From positions 496,001 to 560,000 of the forward strand of contig JAQTZA010000001.1 in assembly GCA_028687995.1 (NCBI GenBank): a DNA stretch of 64,000 bases. The letters run 5' to 3'. The translations under genes and the position numbers were made by a program. Within the stretch, counting starts at the first letter, position 1; every line of letters starts with the position of its first letter. The stretch comes from Bacteroidales bacterium. GTDB taxonomy: Bacteria; Bacteroidota; Bacteroidia; Bacteroidales; UBA7332. Below, piece after piece: positions 25,270-34,089 of this stretch. Below the pieces are notes generated by a model. The model saw only the letters and a list, made by a program, of their open reading frames with translations. It ran no database searches and had not been told where the DNA came from.

Positions 25270-27819
25270 TTAAAACTTTATCTCTGTTTTCAAGCGAATA
25301 TCACGAGAGGAGCTGCCAACCAAAAATCCAACTTGCCCAGCTTCATTCACCCATTTGTGTTTCACTTTAGAGAAGAAAGCCAACTGTTGCTTGGTTATTT
25401 CCATCGAAAGAGTTTTTGTTTCACCCTTTTTCAGAAACACTTTCTCAAAGTTTTTCAATTCCTTTTCGGGTCGGTCTTCACTTGCTTTCACGTCCTTGAT
25501 GTAAAGCTGTGCCACTTCGGCTCCATCTACATTTCCAGTATTTGTAATATTGAAAGTGACAATAATATTGCTCCTTTTTTTCTTGATTTTGAGGTCGCTA
25601 TATGTGAAATTTGTATAGGACAAACCATGACCAAATGGGAAAAGTGGTTCGATATTGTTTTTGTCGTAATGTCGATAACCTACATAAATTCCCTCTGTAT
25701 AGGTAACCTCTGCACTGTCTTTGTTGTAGTATTTAAACGACGGTGTATCAGAGAGTTTTTTCGCAAAAGTTTCGGGTAATTTTCCAGAAGGATTTACTAC
25801 ACCAGTCAAAATATTCGCAATCGCGTTGCCGCCTTCTTGACCTGGATAATAAGCTTCTACAATCGCATTTACATCATTCACCCAAGGCATCGCCACGGCC
25901 GATCCATTCACCAAAACCACCACCGTATTGTGATTTGCTTTGGTCACTTCTGCAATCAAGCGGTTTTGTTCACCAGGTAACAGAATCTCTTTGCGGTCGT
26001 TATTTCCACCTTCGAAAAAGTTAGATAGACCGGCAAAAATGACAACTGCATCACATTCTTTGGCAAGATTGGCCGCTTGTTGCACAGGATTTGTCCCGGG
26101 AGTTTCCCATTCGAAACGAATAAAATTTCGGTTCATACGTTTCCAAAATTCGATTTTGATATCTGCAGGTTTTCCTTCTTCCAAACGAACGGCAATCTGA
26201 CGTTTGCTAGTGGTGAAATGTGCTTCGAAATTATCTTTACCACCAGTTTCCCATTCATCAATTTCTAATTTACCGTTCAGATAAAGACGATATCCACATT
26301 CTCCAGCTGAAATACCCAATTTATAATCTCCTGTTGTAGGAGGAATTAATTGTCCTGACCAACGAACAGAGTATCCATTTCTGCTAATTTCTGGTTTCGG
26401 ATTCGCCCATCCCCACGAAAAATTAACCAATTCATCGATAGAAGTAACTGTTGGTTCACCTGCTAAATTGCGGTTACGAAAATATTCTGATTTCAATCCA
26501 TTTTTGATAATTCCATTTTGTTCGTTGCGCAAATGACTACCATCTACTACATTTAAATTCCCATCCAATCCACAACCTTCTTGATAGACAATTTCTGTGT
26601 TTGTTCCACAAAGTTTACGTAAACCATCTAACGGACTCACTGTGTAAAATGCGGAAACAGAGGCGCTACCTCCGCCTCCCAAACGAGCGGTGGTTGCGTT
26701 TGGTCCAATCACTCCTAGTTTTTTGATTTTAGTCAGATCCAAAGGCAATAAGTTATTATTGTTTTTAAGTAAAACAATGCCTTCTTCTGCCACTTTTCGA
26801 GTAAGTAGTTGGTGTTTTTCTGTATTTATTTCCGCTTTTAAAGTTTGTTTTTCCGAATCTAATTGTGTCGATTTGATATAGGCACGCAAAATACGTTTTA
26901 CCTTTTCGTCTAGATCGGCAAGTGTAATTCGTTTTTCATCAATTGCTTTCAACACATTTACTTTCGTCATATATTTTCCCGGGCCGGGCATTTCGATATC
27001 ACAACCTCTCCAAATAGATTCTATACCTTGTACTGCTCGCCAATCCGAAACAACAAATCCGTTATAATTCCAATCCTTTTTCAACACTTGTTGCAAAAGA
27101 TATTCGCTTGCTGAAGTTCTATACCCATTCAACCCATTGTAAGCAGTCATCACACCCCAAGGATTTGATTTTTCAACAGCGATTCTAAATCCTGGCAAAT
27201 AGATTTCCTGCAATGTACGTTCGTCCACATGTGCCATCAAGTGTTCTTGTTGCGCTTGTTGGTTATTTACTGCCATCGACTTCACCACTGCACCAATCTT
27301 TTCAGATTGCACACCGTTTATAAATGCAGCAGCCATTTCACCAGTCAATAAAGGGTCTTCAGAGAATACTTCATAATTGCGTCCACCAAGTGGAGTACGT
27401 TTGATATTTATCATTGGGGCCAGTAAAATTGACGAACCTGTTGCGCGGGCTTCACGTCCAAGAGCAGCACCAACTTGCGAAACCAAGGCTCTGTTCCAAG
27501 TAGCAGCTTGCTGGACTGCAGTAGGAAAACAAGTTGCATTTCCCACCCAATTGCCTTGCTTGTCGAACACAATGGTGACACCGTGACCACAATCCGTAAC
27601 TTGCATAGCCGGTACGCCCAAACGTTCAATTCCTTTGAAATGCCAATCATCTTTCCCAGCAAGAAAATCCGCTTTTTCATCCAAAGTCATTAAGCTGCAA
27701 AGGTTATTTACTCGTTGTTCTACTGATTTGGTATTGTCTTGATAAATCGGAAGTTTTGTTTGAGCAGTCAAACTTACAACCACACTAAACAACGAAAGAA
27801 AAAGTGATTTCTTTAACAT
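25270..27819 (-). CDS. Glycoside hydrolase family 3 beta-glucosidase-type enzyme with PA14 insert
   Basis: 849 residues with a signal peptide (MLKKSLFLSLFSVVVSLTAQ). The GH3 barrel opens VEQRVNNLCSLMTLDEKADF and contains TDCGHGVTI, VVKSMAVNNQQ and FVVSDWRAVQGI, with the nucleophile Asp259 of the SDW motif. The GH3 C domain follows (LPLDLTKIKKLGVIGPNA). A PA14 carbohydrate-binding module is inserted in it (about 440-580, VRWSGQLIPPTTGDYKLGIS), then the FN3-like end (GYRHYDKN, LFPFGHGLSYT). GH3 enzymes with this layout are exo-beta-glucosidases or xylosidases acting in the periplasm. There is no sorting domain, unlike most neighbours. It lies 46 bp after the creatininase gene. Confidence 0.93.
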   Translation of the reverse strand: MLKKSLFLSLFSVVVSLTAQTKLPIYQDNTKSVEQRVNNLCSLMTLDEKADFLAGKDDWHFKGIERLGVPAMQVTDCGHGVTIVFDKQGNWVGNATCFPTAVQQAATWNRALVSQVGAALGREARATGSSILLAPMINIKRTPLGGRNYEVFSEDPLLTGEMAAAFINGVQSEKIGAVVKSMAVNNQQAQQEHLMAHVDERTLQEIYLPGFRIAVEKSNPWGVMTAYNGLNGYRTSASEYLLQQVLKKDWNYNGFVVSDWRAVQGIESIWRGCDIEMPGPGKYMTKVNVLKAIDEKRITLADLDEKVKRILRAYIKSTQLDSEKQTLKAEINTEKHQLLTRKVAEEGIVLLKNNNNLLPLDLTKIKKLGVIGPNATTARLGGGGSASVSAFYTVSPLDGLRKLCGTNTEIVYQEGCGLDGNLNVVDGSHLRNEQNGIIKNGLKSEYFRNRNLAGEPTVTSIDELVNFSWGWANPKPEISRNGYSVRWSGQLIPPTTGDYKLGISAGECGYRLYLNGKLEIDEWETGGKDNFEAHFTTSKRQIAVRLEEGKPADIKIEFWKRMNRNFIRFEWETPGTNPVQQAANLAKECDAVVIFAGLSNFFEGGNNDRKEILLPGEQNRLIAEVTKANHNTVVVLVNGSAVAMPWVNDVNAIVEAYYPGQEGGNAIANILTGVVNPSGKLPETFAKKLSDTPSFKYYNKDSAEVTYTEGIYVGYRHYDKNNIEPLFPFGHGLSYTNFTYSDLKIKKKRSNIIVTFNITNTGNVDGAEVAQLYIKDVKASEDRPEKELKNFEKVFLKKGETKTLSMEITKQQLAFFSKVKHKWVNEAGQVGFLVGSSSRDIRLKTEIKF

Positions 27820-27865
27820 AAGATTATATTGATTTTTTAGACTGTACTATTTCGAAAATATAAGA

Positions 27866-28630
27866 TTACTCGTACAAATTTTTCGTATCGGCATTCGCTA
27901 ATTTTACAAATAAATTGGCAAGTTTTTGGGTAACAGCTTTAAAATACTTTTCGCCTTTTTCTTTGGTAGCTGCTTTTGGATTTCCAATGCCTGTGTCAGC
28001 TGTTACTTTCGTCCATGGTCTTTCAGTCCAAATCCATCCTTCGGAAAAAGCTTCTATTTTATTCTTCTTCGCTTTGCCATCACCGGCTTCGCTCAATGGC
28101 AGCACCAAATCTGGAGCTAAATGCAACATCAAACTGGTTTCCATCTCATCGGCATGATCACCTGCATTTTCAAAAAAATCGGTATTTCTCACTGATTGAA
28201 ACCAGTTTGCCGAACTCAAAAACATATCGGGATATTTCTTACCCAGTTCACGCAATAGCGGTTTGAAATCATTGCCACCGTGACTGTTCAAAATCAACAG
28301 TTTATGGATGCCTTGTCGATTGAGAGTTGCAATAATATTATCCAAAATGGCAAATTGTGTGCTTGGATTGATATTTATCGTAAGTTTAATATCCGATTGC
28401 CCTGTGTTTACACCGAAAGGGATGTTCGGCAACACTATCACTTTAGCGTCTTTTTCCCATGCTATCCGTGCCGATTCTCTCGCAATTTGCTCACCTTCTA
28501 TATTATCAGTGGCATAAGGCAAATGGTAATTGTGTGCTTCGGTAGCGCCCCAAGGTAGTATTGCCAAATCAATTTGCGCATCCTTCAGGGTTTTCCAATT
28601 CGTTTCTGCTAAAATATAGGGTCTAATCAT
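27866..28630 (-). CDS. Creatininase-family amidohydrolase
   Basis: 254 residues without signal peptide. LPWGATEAHNYHLPYATDN has the Glu/His metal ligands of the family, and LNSHGGNDFKPLLRELG and DHADEMETSLMLHLAP are the other two conserved blocks. The family are binuclear-metal cyclic or linear amide hydrolases (creatininase, formamide hydrolases and several unassigned sugar-locus members). It is probably cytoplasmic. Its role in a glycan-degradation operon is not known; it may remove an amide group from a sugar derivative. It lies 66 bp downstream of a beta-helix gene and 46 bp before the GH3 gene. Confidence 0.85.
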   Translation of the reverse strand: MIRPYILAETNWKTLKDAQIDLAILPWGATEAHNYHLPYATDNIEGEQIARESARIAWEKDAKVIVLPNIPFGVNTGQSDIKLTININPSTQFAILDNIIATLNRQGIHKLLILNSHGGNDFKPLLRELGKKYPDMFLSSANWFQSVRNTDFFENAGDHADEMETSLMLHLAPDLVLPLSEAGDGKAKKNKIEAFSEGWIWTERPWTKVTADTGIGNPKAATKEKGEKYFKAVTQKLANLFVKLANADTKNLYE

Positions 28631-28696
28631 GGTATTTTTTCAGTCGGAAAATAACTTACACAATTAATAAAAAAAATTCACTATTACTCCTTCTTA

Positions 28697-30331
28697 TTAA
28701 TTTACTTTACTTATTTTGGCAAAAGAGAATTTTCCTTTATTATCAGTTAGCTTCAAGAAATAGATGCCACAAGCCAAATCTACCAAATTCTTAATTTGTA
28801 ATATCGATGAATTTGTTTCTATTTTTTGATTAAATATGAATTGTCCATTCAAATTCAAAATATCTACATTCACCGAGGTTGAATAATTATTGCCTAGATC
28901 AACGTTTAATTCTCCATGAAATGGATTCGGATAGATTCTAATTTTCTTACTGTCTGAGATCAATCTTTCTGCTGATAAATTAGGGTTAAATTCATAAGCA
29001 CCCACATCCACATTAGATCCAATAGGACGAGGATTTCCATCGAAATCGACAGACGGTGCATCCACATTATCGCCTCTATCTACTGGCAATGAACCTTTTA
29101 CCAAATGGAGATCATAAGTTCCTGGTGCGGATACATTTGACACATCCACAAAAACGGAGGATGTGGAGGCTACAACATAATTACTTGCAGCAGTGGTATT
29201 AACTCCTGATGCAAAATTCATTTTATTGGCCAGATTATTTTTCACAATATTATTTGTACTAGCACCATCGAGATAAATCCACGCCGGACCAATACTCGAT
29301 TTGTTGTTGTCATAAGGATCGACGGGAGTTACGGGATAGGGATCAAGCACCGTATTATTTATAATTTTACAATTAGATGCAAAATAGAACGAGATACCGT
29401 GCCAACTATCAGGCATAACGATATTATTTTCTACAACCCAATTCTCGAACGGCCCATCAAAACAACCCATTCCTTGAATAGATCCCACAAAAGGACGATT
29501 CGTATCAGAAGTGGCTAAGAAGAGATTGCCAGAGATAGTATCGTTTCTAAGAATCTGTTGACCAGGACCTCCAGCTGCATAAACAAAAGATTGAAATAGA
29601 TCATCGTGATTTTCAGCAACTGTCATCACTTTCATTAAGTCCATCACCTTATTTTTCTCGAAAAGAATATCGCTACCTATTACTCGACTGCCGTCGTTGG
29701 TGAAATATTGAACTGTATTTCTTCTGACTTTACAATTGGAAGAGGAAATAGATAATCCTATTGACACATTTTTAATCGAATTATCCTCTATAATGAAATT
29801 AGAATTCAATCTATCTCTAGTCGATATTCCCCAATTGCATCTCTTACGCCAATCATCTCTTGTCCAGTTAATTGTGTTATCATTCGATTGAATTTTGCAG
29901 GAAGAAACGGTAATATCAGATGCATTGCCAAACAACTCAACCAAAGGATAATCGCCTTTTAACAAAGTACCTGATGATTCAGATTGAACAGTCAATTTGT
30001 ATAACTTCCAGAAACTGGCACTCGACACTCCAACACGGGTAAGTACTGGTTTCTGTCCTGCTTCGGGAGTAATTACCACAAATCCAGTATTGAATCCTTT
30101 TATTACAGCATAACCATGATTCCCTGTTCTTAAAAAAATAGTATCACCTGTTTGAAAGGTTTTTATGGAAGTAAAGATATCCGACAACCCACTCCAAGGA
30201 TTAGTTGCAGAGCCATCGTTCTTCATATTTCCGGAAGCCGAAGGGTCTGAATAATAGTTGGTAGCATCAATCGCTGCTGAGCAGAGAATGACAAATAAAA
30301 AGACCAAAATAGAAAATCGTTTATCGAACAT
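28697..30331 (-). CDS. Parallel beta-helix surface protein with T9SS sorting domain
   Basis: 544 residues with signal peptide (MFDKRFSILVFLFVILCSAA). TNYYSDPSASGNMKNDGSAT, NPWSGLSDIFTSIKTFQTGD and TIFLRTGNHGYAVI are typical of right-handed beta-helix proteins of the polysaccharide-lyase-like group. Repeated coils such as ASDITVSSCKIQSN, SNCKVRRNTVQYF and SNCKIINNTVLDP are visible. The DUF1565-like tail NPRPIGSNVDVGAYEFNP is followed by a type A sorting domain (KIRIYPNPFHGELNVDLG). It might be a PL6/pectin-active enzyme, but no catalytic Arg/Lys pair can be placed with confidence. It starts 20 bp after the GH106-like gene. Confidence 0.78.
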   Translation of the reverse strand: MFDKRFSILVFLFVILCSAAIDATNYYSDPSASGNMKNDGSATNPWSGLSDIFTSIKTFQTGDTIFLRTGNHGYAVIKGFNTGFVVITPEAGQKPVLTRVGVSSASFWKLYKLTVQSESSGTLLKGDYPLVELFGNASDITVSSCKIQSNDNTINWTRDDWRKRCNWGISTRDRLNSNFIIEDNSIKNVSIGLSISSSNCKVRRNTVQYFTNDGSRVIGSDILFEKNKVMDLMKVMTVAENHDDLFQSFVYAAGGPGQQILRNDTISGNLFLATSDTNRPFVGSIQGMGCFDGPFENWVVENNIVMPDSWHGISFYFASNCKIINNTVLDPYPVTPVDPYDNNKSSIGPAWIYLDGASTNNIVKNNLANKMNFASGVNTTAASNYVVASTSSVFVDVSNVSAPGTYDLHLVKGSLPVDRGDNVDAPSVDFDGNPRPIGSNVDVGAYEFNPNLSAERLISDSKKIRIYPNPFHGELNVDLGNNYSTSVNVDILNLNGQFIFNQKIETNSSILQIKNLVDLACGIYFLKLTDNKGKFSFAKISKVN

Positions 30332-30350
30332 GATATTCCGTTATTTGCAT

Positions 30351-33300
30351 CTATTTCAATTCGTTCTTGGATAAAGAAACAATCTGAACCGGTCCAATCA
30401 ATCCTGAAGAAAGAGGTTGATTGCCAGCTTTCAGAAAGTCTCCTTTCGAAACATTCGTGTTCAATCGCTTTTGTTCTGGCGCTTTTTTCAAATCATATAG
30501 ATATTGATTCAACCATGTGTTTGCAACTTCCACTACTAAGTTATTCTCACCTTCGCGAAGAACATTATTCAAACTCAACTGATGCGGTTCAAAGACGGTG
30601 GTTCCGACTTCTGTTCCATTCAAGAAAACACGAGCAACCTCTCCTACCTTTCCCAAATCGATTTGAAATGCTCTATCAGATCTCAGGAACCCCGCCGGTA
30701 GAGTAAATGCCAATTTATAGCTCGCCAATCCACTATAAGCCGCAATTTCTGGATTTGGATTCTTCAACCAATCGGACAATATATCAAATTGTTGAATAGC
30801 ATTGAAACCCCAACCATAAGCAAAACGGACATCCCACGGCCCTTGCAGAGTAGTTGATTCATTGGGTTGAATAGTTACGACTTTCTTGCTCCCATCGGAT
30901 AAAGATAAATTATATGTCCCCTTACTCCCAGAAACTTTGATAGCACCATTTGCACCTAAAGCAGCCTCAAAAGCTACATCAGAAACATCTGTAGCGGATG
31001 GAAAAATAGTATTTTTATTTTCAGTTACAGATGTTATGTGCAGAACTGATGGTTTCTCCTTAGAGAAAATAACAAACATAGAACCGTGAGCCTCCATTTG
31101 TAAAGGAATGGTGGTTGTCTTTTTCCATTCGGTGTAGACGGCCAACGGTTTTGTCTCTAAAGTCGTTGGATTCCATAATTGTGGCTGCATTCCTGTTGCT
31201 CTGAATTGCAATTGCGTGTTCACAGACACGGAATCGGTGTTACTTACAAAATAAATCTCCTCGGTATCTGTAGAACGATGAATGTAAGCCAATTTAGAAC
31301 TCTTGTTATTGGTTCGATAGACAAAATCGGGAACAATCCCTTTTTGTGACAAAATTTCCTTTTCAGTGTAACCGGTAATAATTGTACCTTTCCCGTATTT
31401 CTTAATCTGTTTTTCAACTGGATTCGCACCCCATATTTTGTCTGCCAATTTTAGCATCTCGGCCTCTCTTGCTTTGTAGTTCGACAAACCATAAACAGTC
31501 GTTGGTTTCTTGCCAATCACAGTTGCTCCTTTGGCAATCAATTTATCAAGCACGCGTAGTACTTCGATGCTCATTTTCCCATTGTCTTTCAACACCAACA
31601 TAGAATAGGTCATTCCGCATGGCAATTTAATTTTGCCATTCACCACTTCTGATGTTTGTAACAGTATTTCCGTATTGATATCGTCGTAGTCGTATCCTGC
31701 ACCCAGAGTCTCTTTTTCATATTTATAGCCAATGCCAAAATTGGGAACTTCCTCTCCTTTGTAGTAAGCAACATCTGCCACAAAATTTCCTTGCTGCAAC
31801 ATGCCCCCCACACGAGCAAAATAATCGTGCATCGGTTTTGAGAGCGACCACCAAGTGAGATTTGGTGAAACATGCGTACCTGCGCTGTAACTCCAACCCG
31901 GTTTACCAGCCTCTTTCGGGCTCAATGTTCCGGTGTGATAAACGACACGTGTCATTCCATTGCAAAAAGCATAATCTGCTAAAACTTTCAGTTGAAAGGG
32001 AGTTTCACGCCAATGCTTACGACCAGTGAATGATTCCATTTCCACCACTTTGCGACCATATACGTGAGCTGCACCAGCGATATTTTTCACAACGGAGAGG
32101 ATATCACCTCCACGAGCATCGGTAAATTCTGCAGCGTTGATGTTGTTCCAAAATTCACCGCGCATTACATCGACTGCGCCCAAGGCCATGTAATCTTCGG
32201 TCGGCACACGATGAAGTGGAGGACCAGGACCTCCCGATTCAGATGCCAACAACACGCCATGGTCGTGACACAATTTGCGCGCTTGTCGGTAGTGATTATT
32301 GACAAACATTTCTGAAATCGTCAATCGATAATCGTGGATAAATCGTTGTGTAGTCTCGTCATCAATTACCTGTTCTCCCGCCAAAGCAGGTATAAAAGGT
32401 TCGATATGATATCCATTCAGTTTAAAGAAATAGTCTGCAAGATAAGGAGACCACTCCACTTTTGCCTCTGATTCGAAGCTTGCCAAATAAAACCGATCAA
32501 ATGCGCTACCTTTAAGAGTGCCCATTCGCGATTCGAGTTTATCGAACAAATATGAAAAGTGATGCTTAGTCGCTTTTTCCGAAAAGTGATCCATGATGAA
32601 TCCTTTCGAACGGTCACTCGCAGCCCACATCTTTTGACCTAAAGGTGTAACTACCGATCGCAAAAGCACCCATTTACCGGCAGGTAATTGAATATCAATA
32701 TTATTTCCTTTTATCTGACTAGCATCAAAAGTGATGACGTCTTTCAGTTGATTAATCTTGCCATCGTTGGTCAACGGAAAGGCAACTAAACTCACATTTT
32801 TATAATATTCGGGAAATCCATCCTTACCAATCACTGGATATAAAGGATAGGTACCATATAATTTATCGAAGGATCTAGGAACAATTGGAAATCCAATTTT
32901 GGAGATAGAGATGGGACCTTGAATGGTGTCTTTCCAAAATAACATATTCATCGACATCTCGTCAGGCGTTGTCCAATCACCACCAGCGTTCCAACCATTC
33001 GACACAGACATACCCATTTTTAGACCCAACTTTTTGGCCTCTTTCATGGCATAAACGACACCGTCTAATTGTTCGTCGCTCATGTAAGCAGGACCAGATG
33101 GCACAATATCGTAAGGATCGGCAATGCCTAAGTCGAAAATATCGACACCTCCGTAACCCATCTCTTTGTATGCTTTGAGCTCTTCACCGATGCGTGTATA
33201 ATCGAAATTGCCTTGTCCCCACAACCAATATCCACGAGGCTTTGAATCATCGGGCGGTGTAAGAAAAATTGATTTAAGATGAGATTGAGCGGCTACTTTT

Positions 33301-33365
33301 GGAATCAAAATAAACACCGGCAGAATCGATAGCATTAAAAATCGGAAAACTTGGAATTTACGCAT
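30351..33365 (-). CDS. GH106-like alpha-L-rhamnosidase
   Basis: 1004 residues with a signal peptide (MRKFQVFRFLMLSILPVFIL). The opening LTPPDDSKPRGYWLWGQGNF and DYTRIGEELKAYKEMGYGGV followed by FDLG match the GH106 start. MGMSVSNGWNAGGDWTTP, DHFSEKATKHH, GEFWNN and SFTGRKHWRETP follow along a large barrel, and a beta-sandwich/CBM region with GPWDVRFAYGWG and LDLG-type segments closes the protein. GH106 enzymes release L-rhamnose from rhamnogalacturonan and other pectic side chains in the periplasm. The family match is from motif memory, so a related unclassified glycosidase is the alternative. It is the first gene of the probable six-gene operon; a terminator-like hairpin lies only 16 nt before its start codon. 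Confidence 0.78.
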   Translation of the reverse strand: MRKFQVFRFLMLSILPVFILIPKVAAQSHLKSIFLTPPDDSKPRGYWLWGQGNFDYTRIGEELKAYKEMGYGGVDIFDLGIADPYDIVPSGPAYMSDEQLDGVVYAMKEAKKLGLKMGMSVSNGWNAGGDWTTPDEMSMNMLFWKDTIQGPISISKIGFPIVPRSFDKLYGTYPLYPVIGKDGFPEYYKNVSLVAFPLTNDGKINQLKDVITFDASQIKGNNIDIQLPAGKWVLLRSVVTPLGQKMWAASDRSKGFIMDHFSEKATKHHFSYLFDKLESRMGTLKGSAFDRFYLASFESEAKVEWSPYLADYFFKLNGYHIEPFIPALAGEQVIDDETTQRFIHDYRLTISEMFVNNHYRQARKLCHDHGVLLASESGGPGPPLHRVPTEDYMALGAVDVMRGEFWNNINAAEFTDARGGDILSVVKNIAGAAHVYGRKVVEMESFTGRKHWRETPFQLKVLADYAFCNGMTRVVYHTGTLSPKEAGKPGWSYSAGTHVSPNLTWWSLSKPMHDYFARVGGMLQQGNFVADVAYYKGEEVPNFGIGYKYEKETLGAGYDYDDINTEILLQTSEVVNGKIKLPCGMTYSMLVLKDNGKMSIEVLRVLDKLIAKGATVIGKKPTTVYGLSNYKAREAEMLKLADKIWGANPVEKQIKKYGKGTIITGYTEKEILSQKGIVPDFVYRTNNKSSKLAYIHRSTDTEEIYFVSNTDSVSVNTQLQFRATGMQPQLWNPTTLETKPLAVYTEWKKTTTIPLQMEAHGSMFVIFSKEKPSVLHITSVTENKNTIFPSATDVSDVAFEAALGANGAIKVSGSKGTYNLSLSDGSKKVVTIQPNESTTLQGPWDVRFAYGWGFNAIQQFDILSDWLKNPNPEIAAYSGLASYKLAFTLPAGFLRSDRAFQIDLGKVGEVARVFLNGTEVGTTVFEPHQLSLNNVLREGENNLVVEVANTWLNQYLYDLKKAPEQKRLNTNVSKGDFLKAGNQPLSSGLIGPVQIVSLSKNELK

Positions 33366-33381
33366 ATTTTTGAAATTGAAA

Positions 33382-33418
33382 AAGGGTTCTCAACCAAATT
33401 AAGGGATTGAGAACCCTT
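33382..33418 (-). promoter_or_regulatory. Terminator-like hairpin in the leader of the GH106-like gene
   Basis: Perfect 12-bp arms 33382-33393 and 33407-33418 with a 13-nt loop are followed on the minus strand by TTTTTC. The structure ends 16 nt upstream of the ATG at 33363-33365, not after a stop codon, so it could act as an attenuator or a 5' stabilising element. Confidence 0.5.
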
Positions 33419-33542
33419 CTTAATGAACAACAGAGAGTTTAATTCAACTATTATTTTTCAATGAAGTAATTCACTCAAAAAAGGAAACTTATACAAATAT
33501 AGAACATAGTTAGATATATTCTTCATCGGATAGTCTCAGAAT

Positions 33543-33585
33543 AAAAAAAGAGACGTTCCACCTATAGATTGTATAGGTGGAACGT
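33543..33585 (-). terminator. Intrinsic terminator of the SusC-SusD-lipoprotein operon
   Basis: Perfect 14-bp arms at 33553-33566 and 33572-33585 with a GATTG loop, followed on the minus strand by seven T (33543-33549). It lies 8 bp beyond the stop codon of the lipoprotein gene. Confidence 0.88.
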
Positions 33586-33592
33586 AGATTGA

Positions 33593-34042
33593 TTAAGGTA
33601 CAATGTCTAATTTAATTGGCTTATTACGGAATTTTATAAATCCGTTTTCAGTTAAAAATCCAACATATATTTCATATTTACCTGTTTTGAAAAGGTTAGT
33701 CCCATTATTTATCGTAATGATACCAGTTTTTGGATCAACAACTGTTTTTTTGTAAATATTGATGATATCAGCCCCATTATCATCTTTACCAATAATGGTA
33801 TCCAAACCAATAACGAATGGGAAGTTTTTGATCGCTACTCCAAATGTATCTGGTTTTGCGATAAAAACAGATGGACTCTTGATTGCGTGAAAAACAACCG
33901 TTGAATCAGGATACTTTAGAATTGAATTTGAAGAATCCAATAGCGTGAAGTTTTCAACGTATGATTTGTCAATACACGCTGTGAATAATCCTAAAAGCAT
34001 TACAATGCCGACTACAAGCTTATTCATTTTATTATTTTTCAT
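33593..34042 (-). CDS. Small outer-membrane lipoprotein of the SusCD operon
   Basis: 149 residues. The N-terminus NKLVVGIVMLLGLFTACIDK has a signal peptide and lipobox (LFTAC), so it is predicted to be lipid-anchored at about Cys23. The remainder is beta-rich with TGIITINNGTNLFKTGKYEI and GFIKFRNKPIKLDI and resembles a single Ig-like or DUF-type surface domain. I do not recognise a named family. It sits where SusE/SusF-type glycan-binding lipoproteins lie, 47 bp after susD and before the operon terminator, so a glycan-binding role is the likely reading. Confidence 0.7.
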   Translation of the reverse strand: MKNNKMNKLVVGIVMLLGLFTACIDKSYVENFTLLDSSNSILKYPDSTVVFHAIKSPSVFIAKPDTFGVAIKNFPFVIGLDTIIGKDDNGADIINIYKKTVVDPKTGIITINNGTNLFKTGKYEIYVGFLTENGFIKFRNKPIKLDIVP

Positions 34043-34089
34043 ATTATATCTCGAATAAATTATTTCTACTTACTTGAAAACAAAACGGA

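Noticed and set aside
25234..25779. Plus-strand ORF of 181 codons
   Set aside because: It lies opposite the GH3 gene, whose translation matches a well-known family throughout; the ORF is a shadow.
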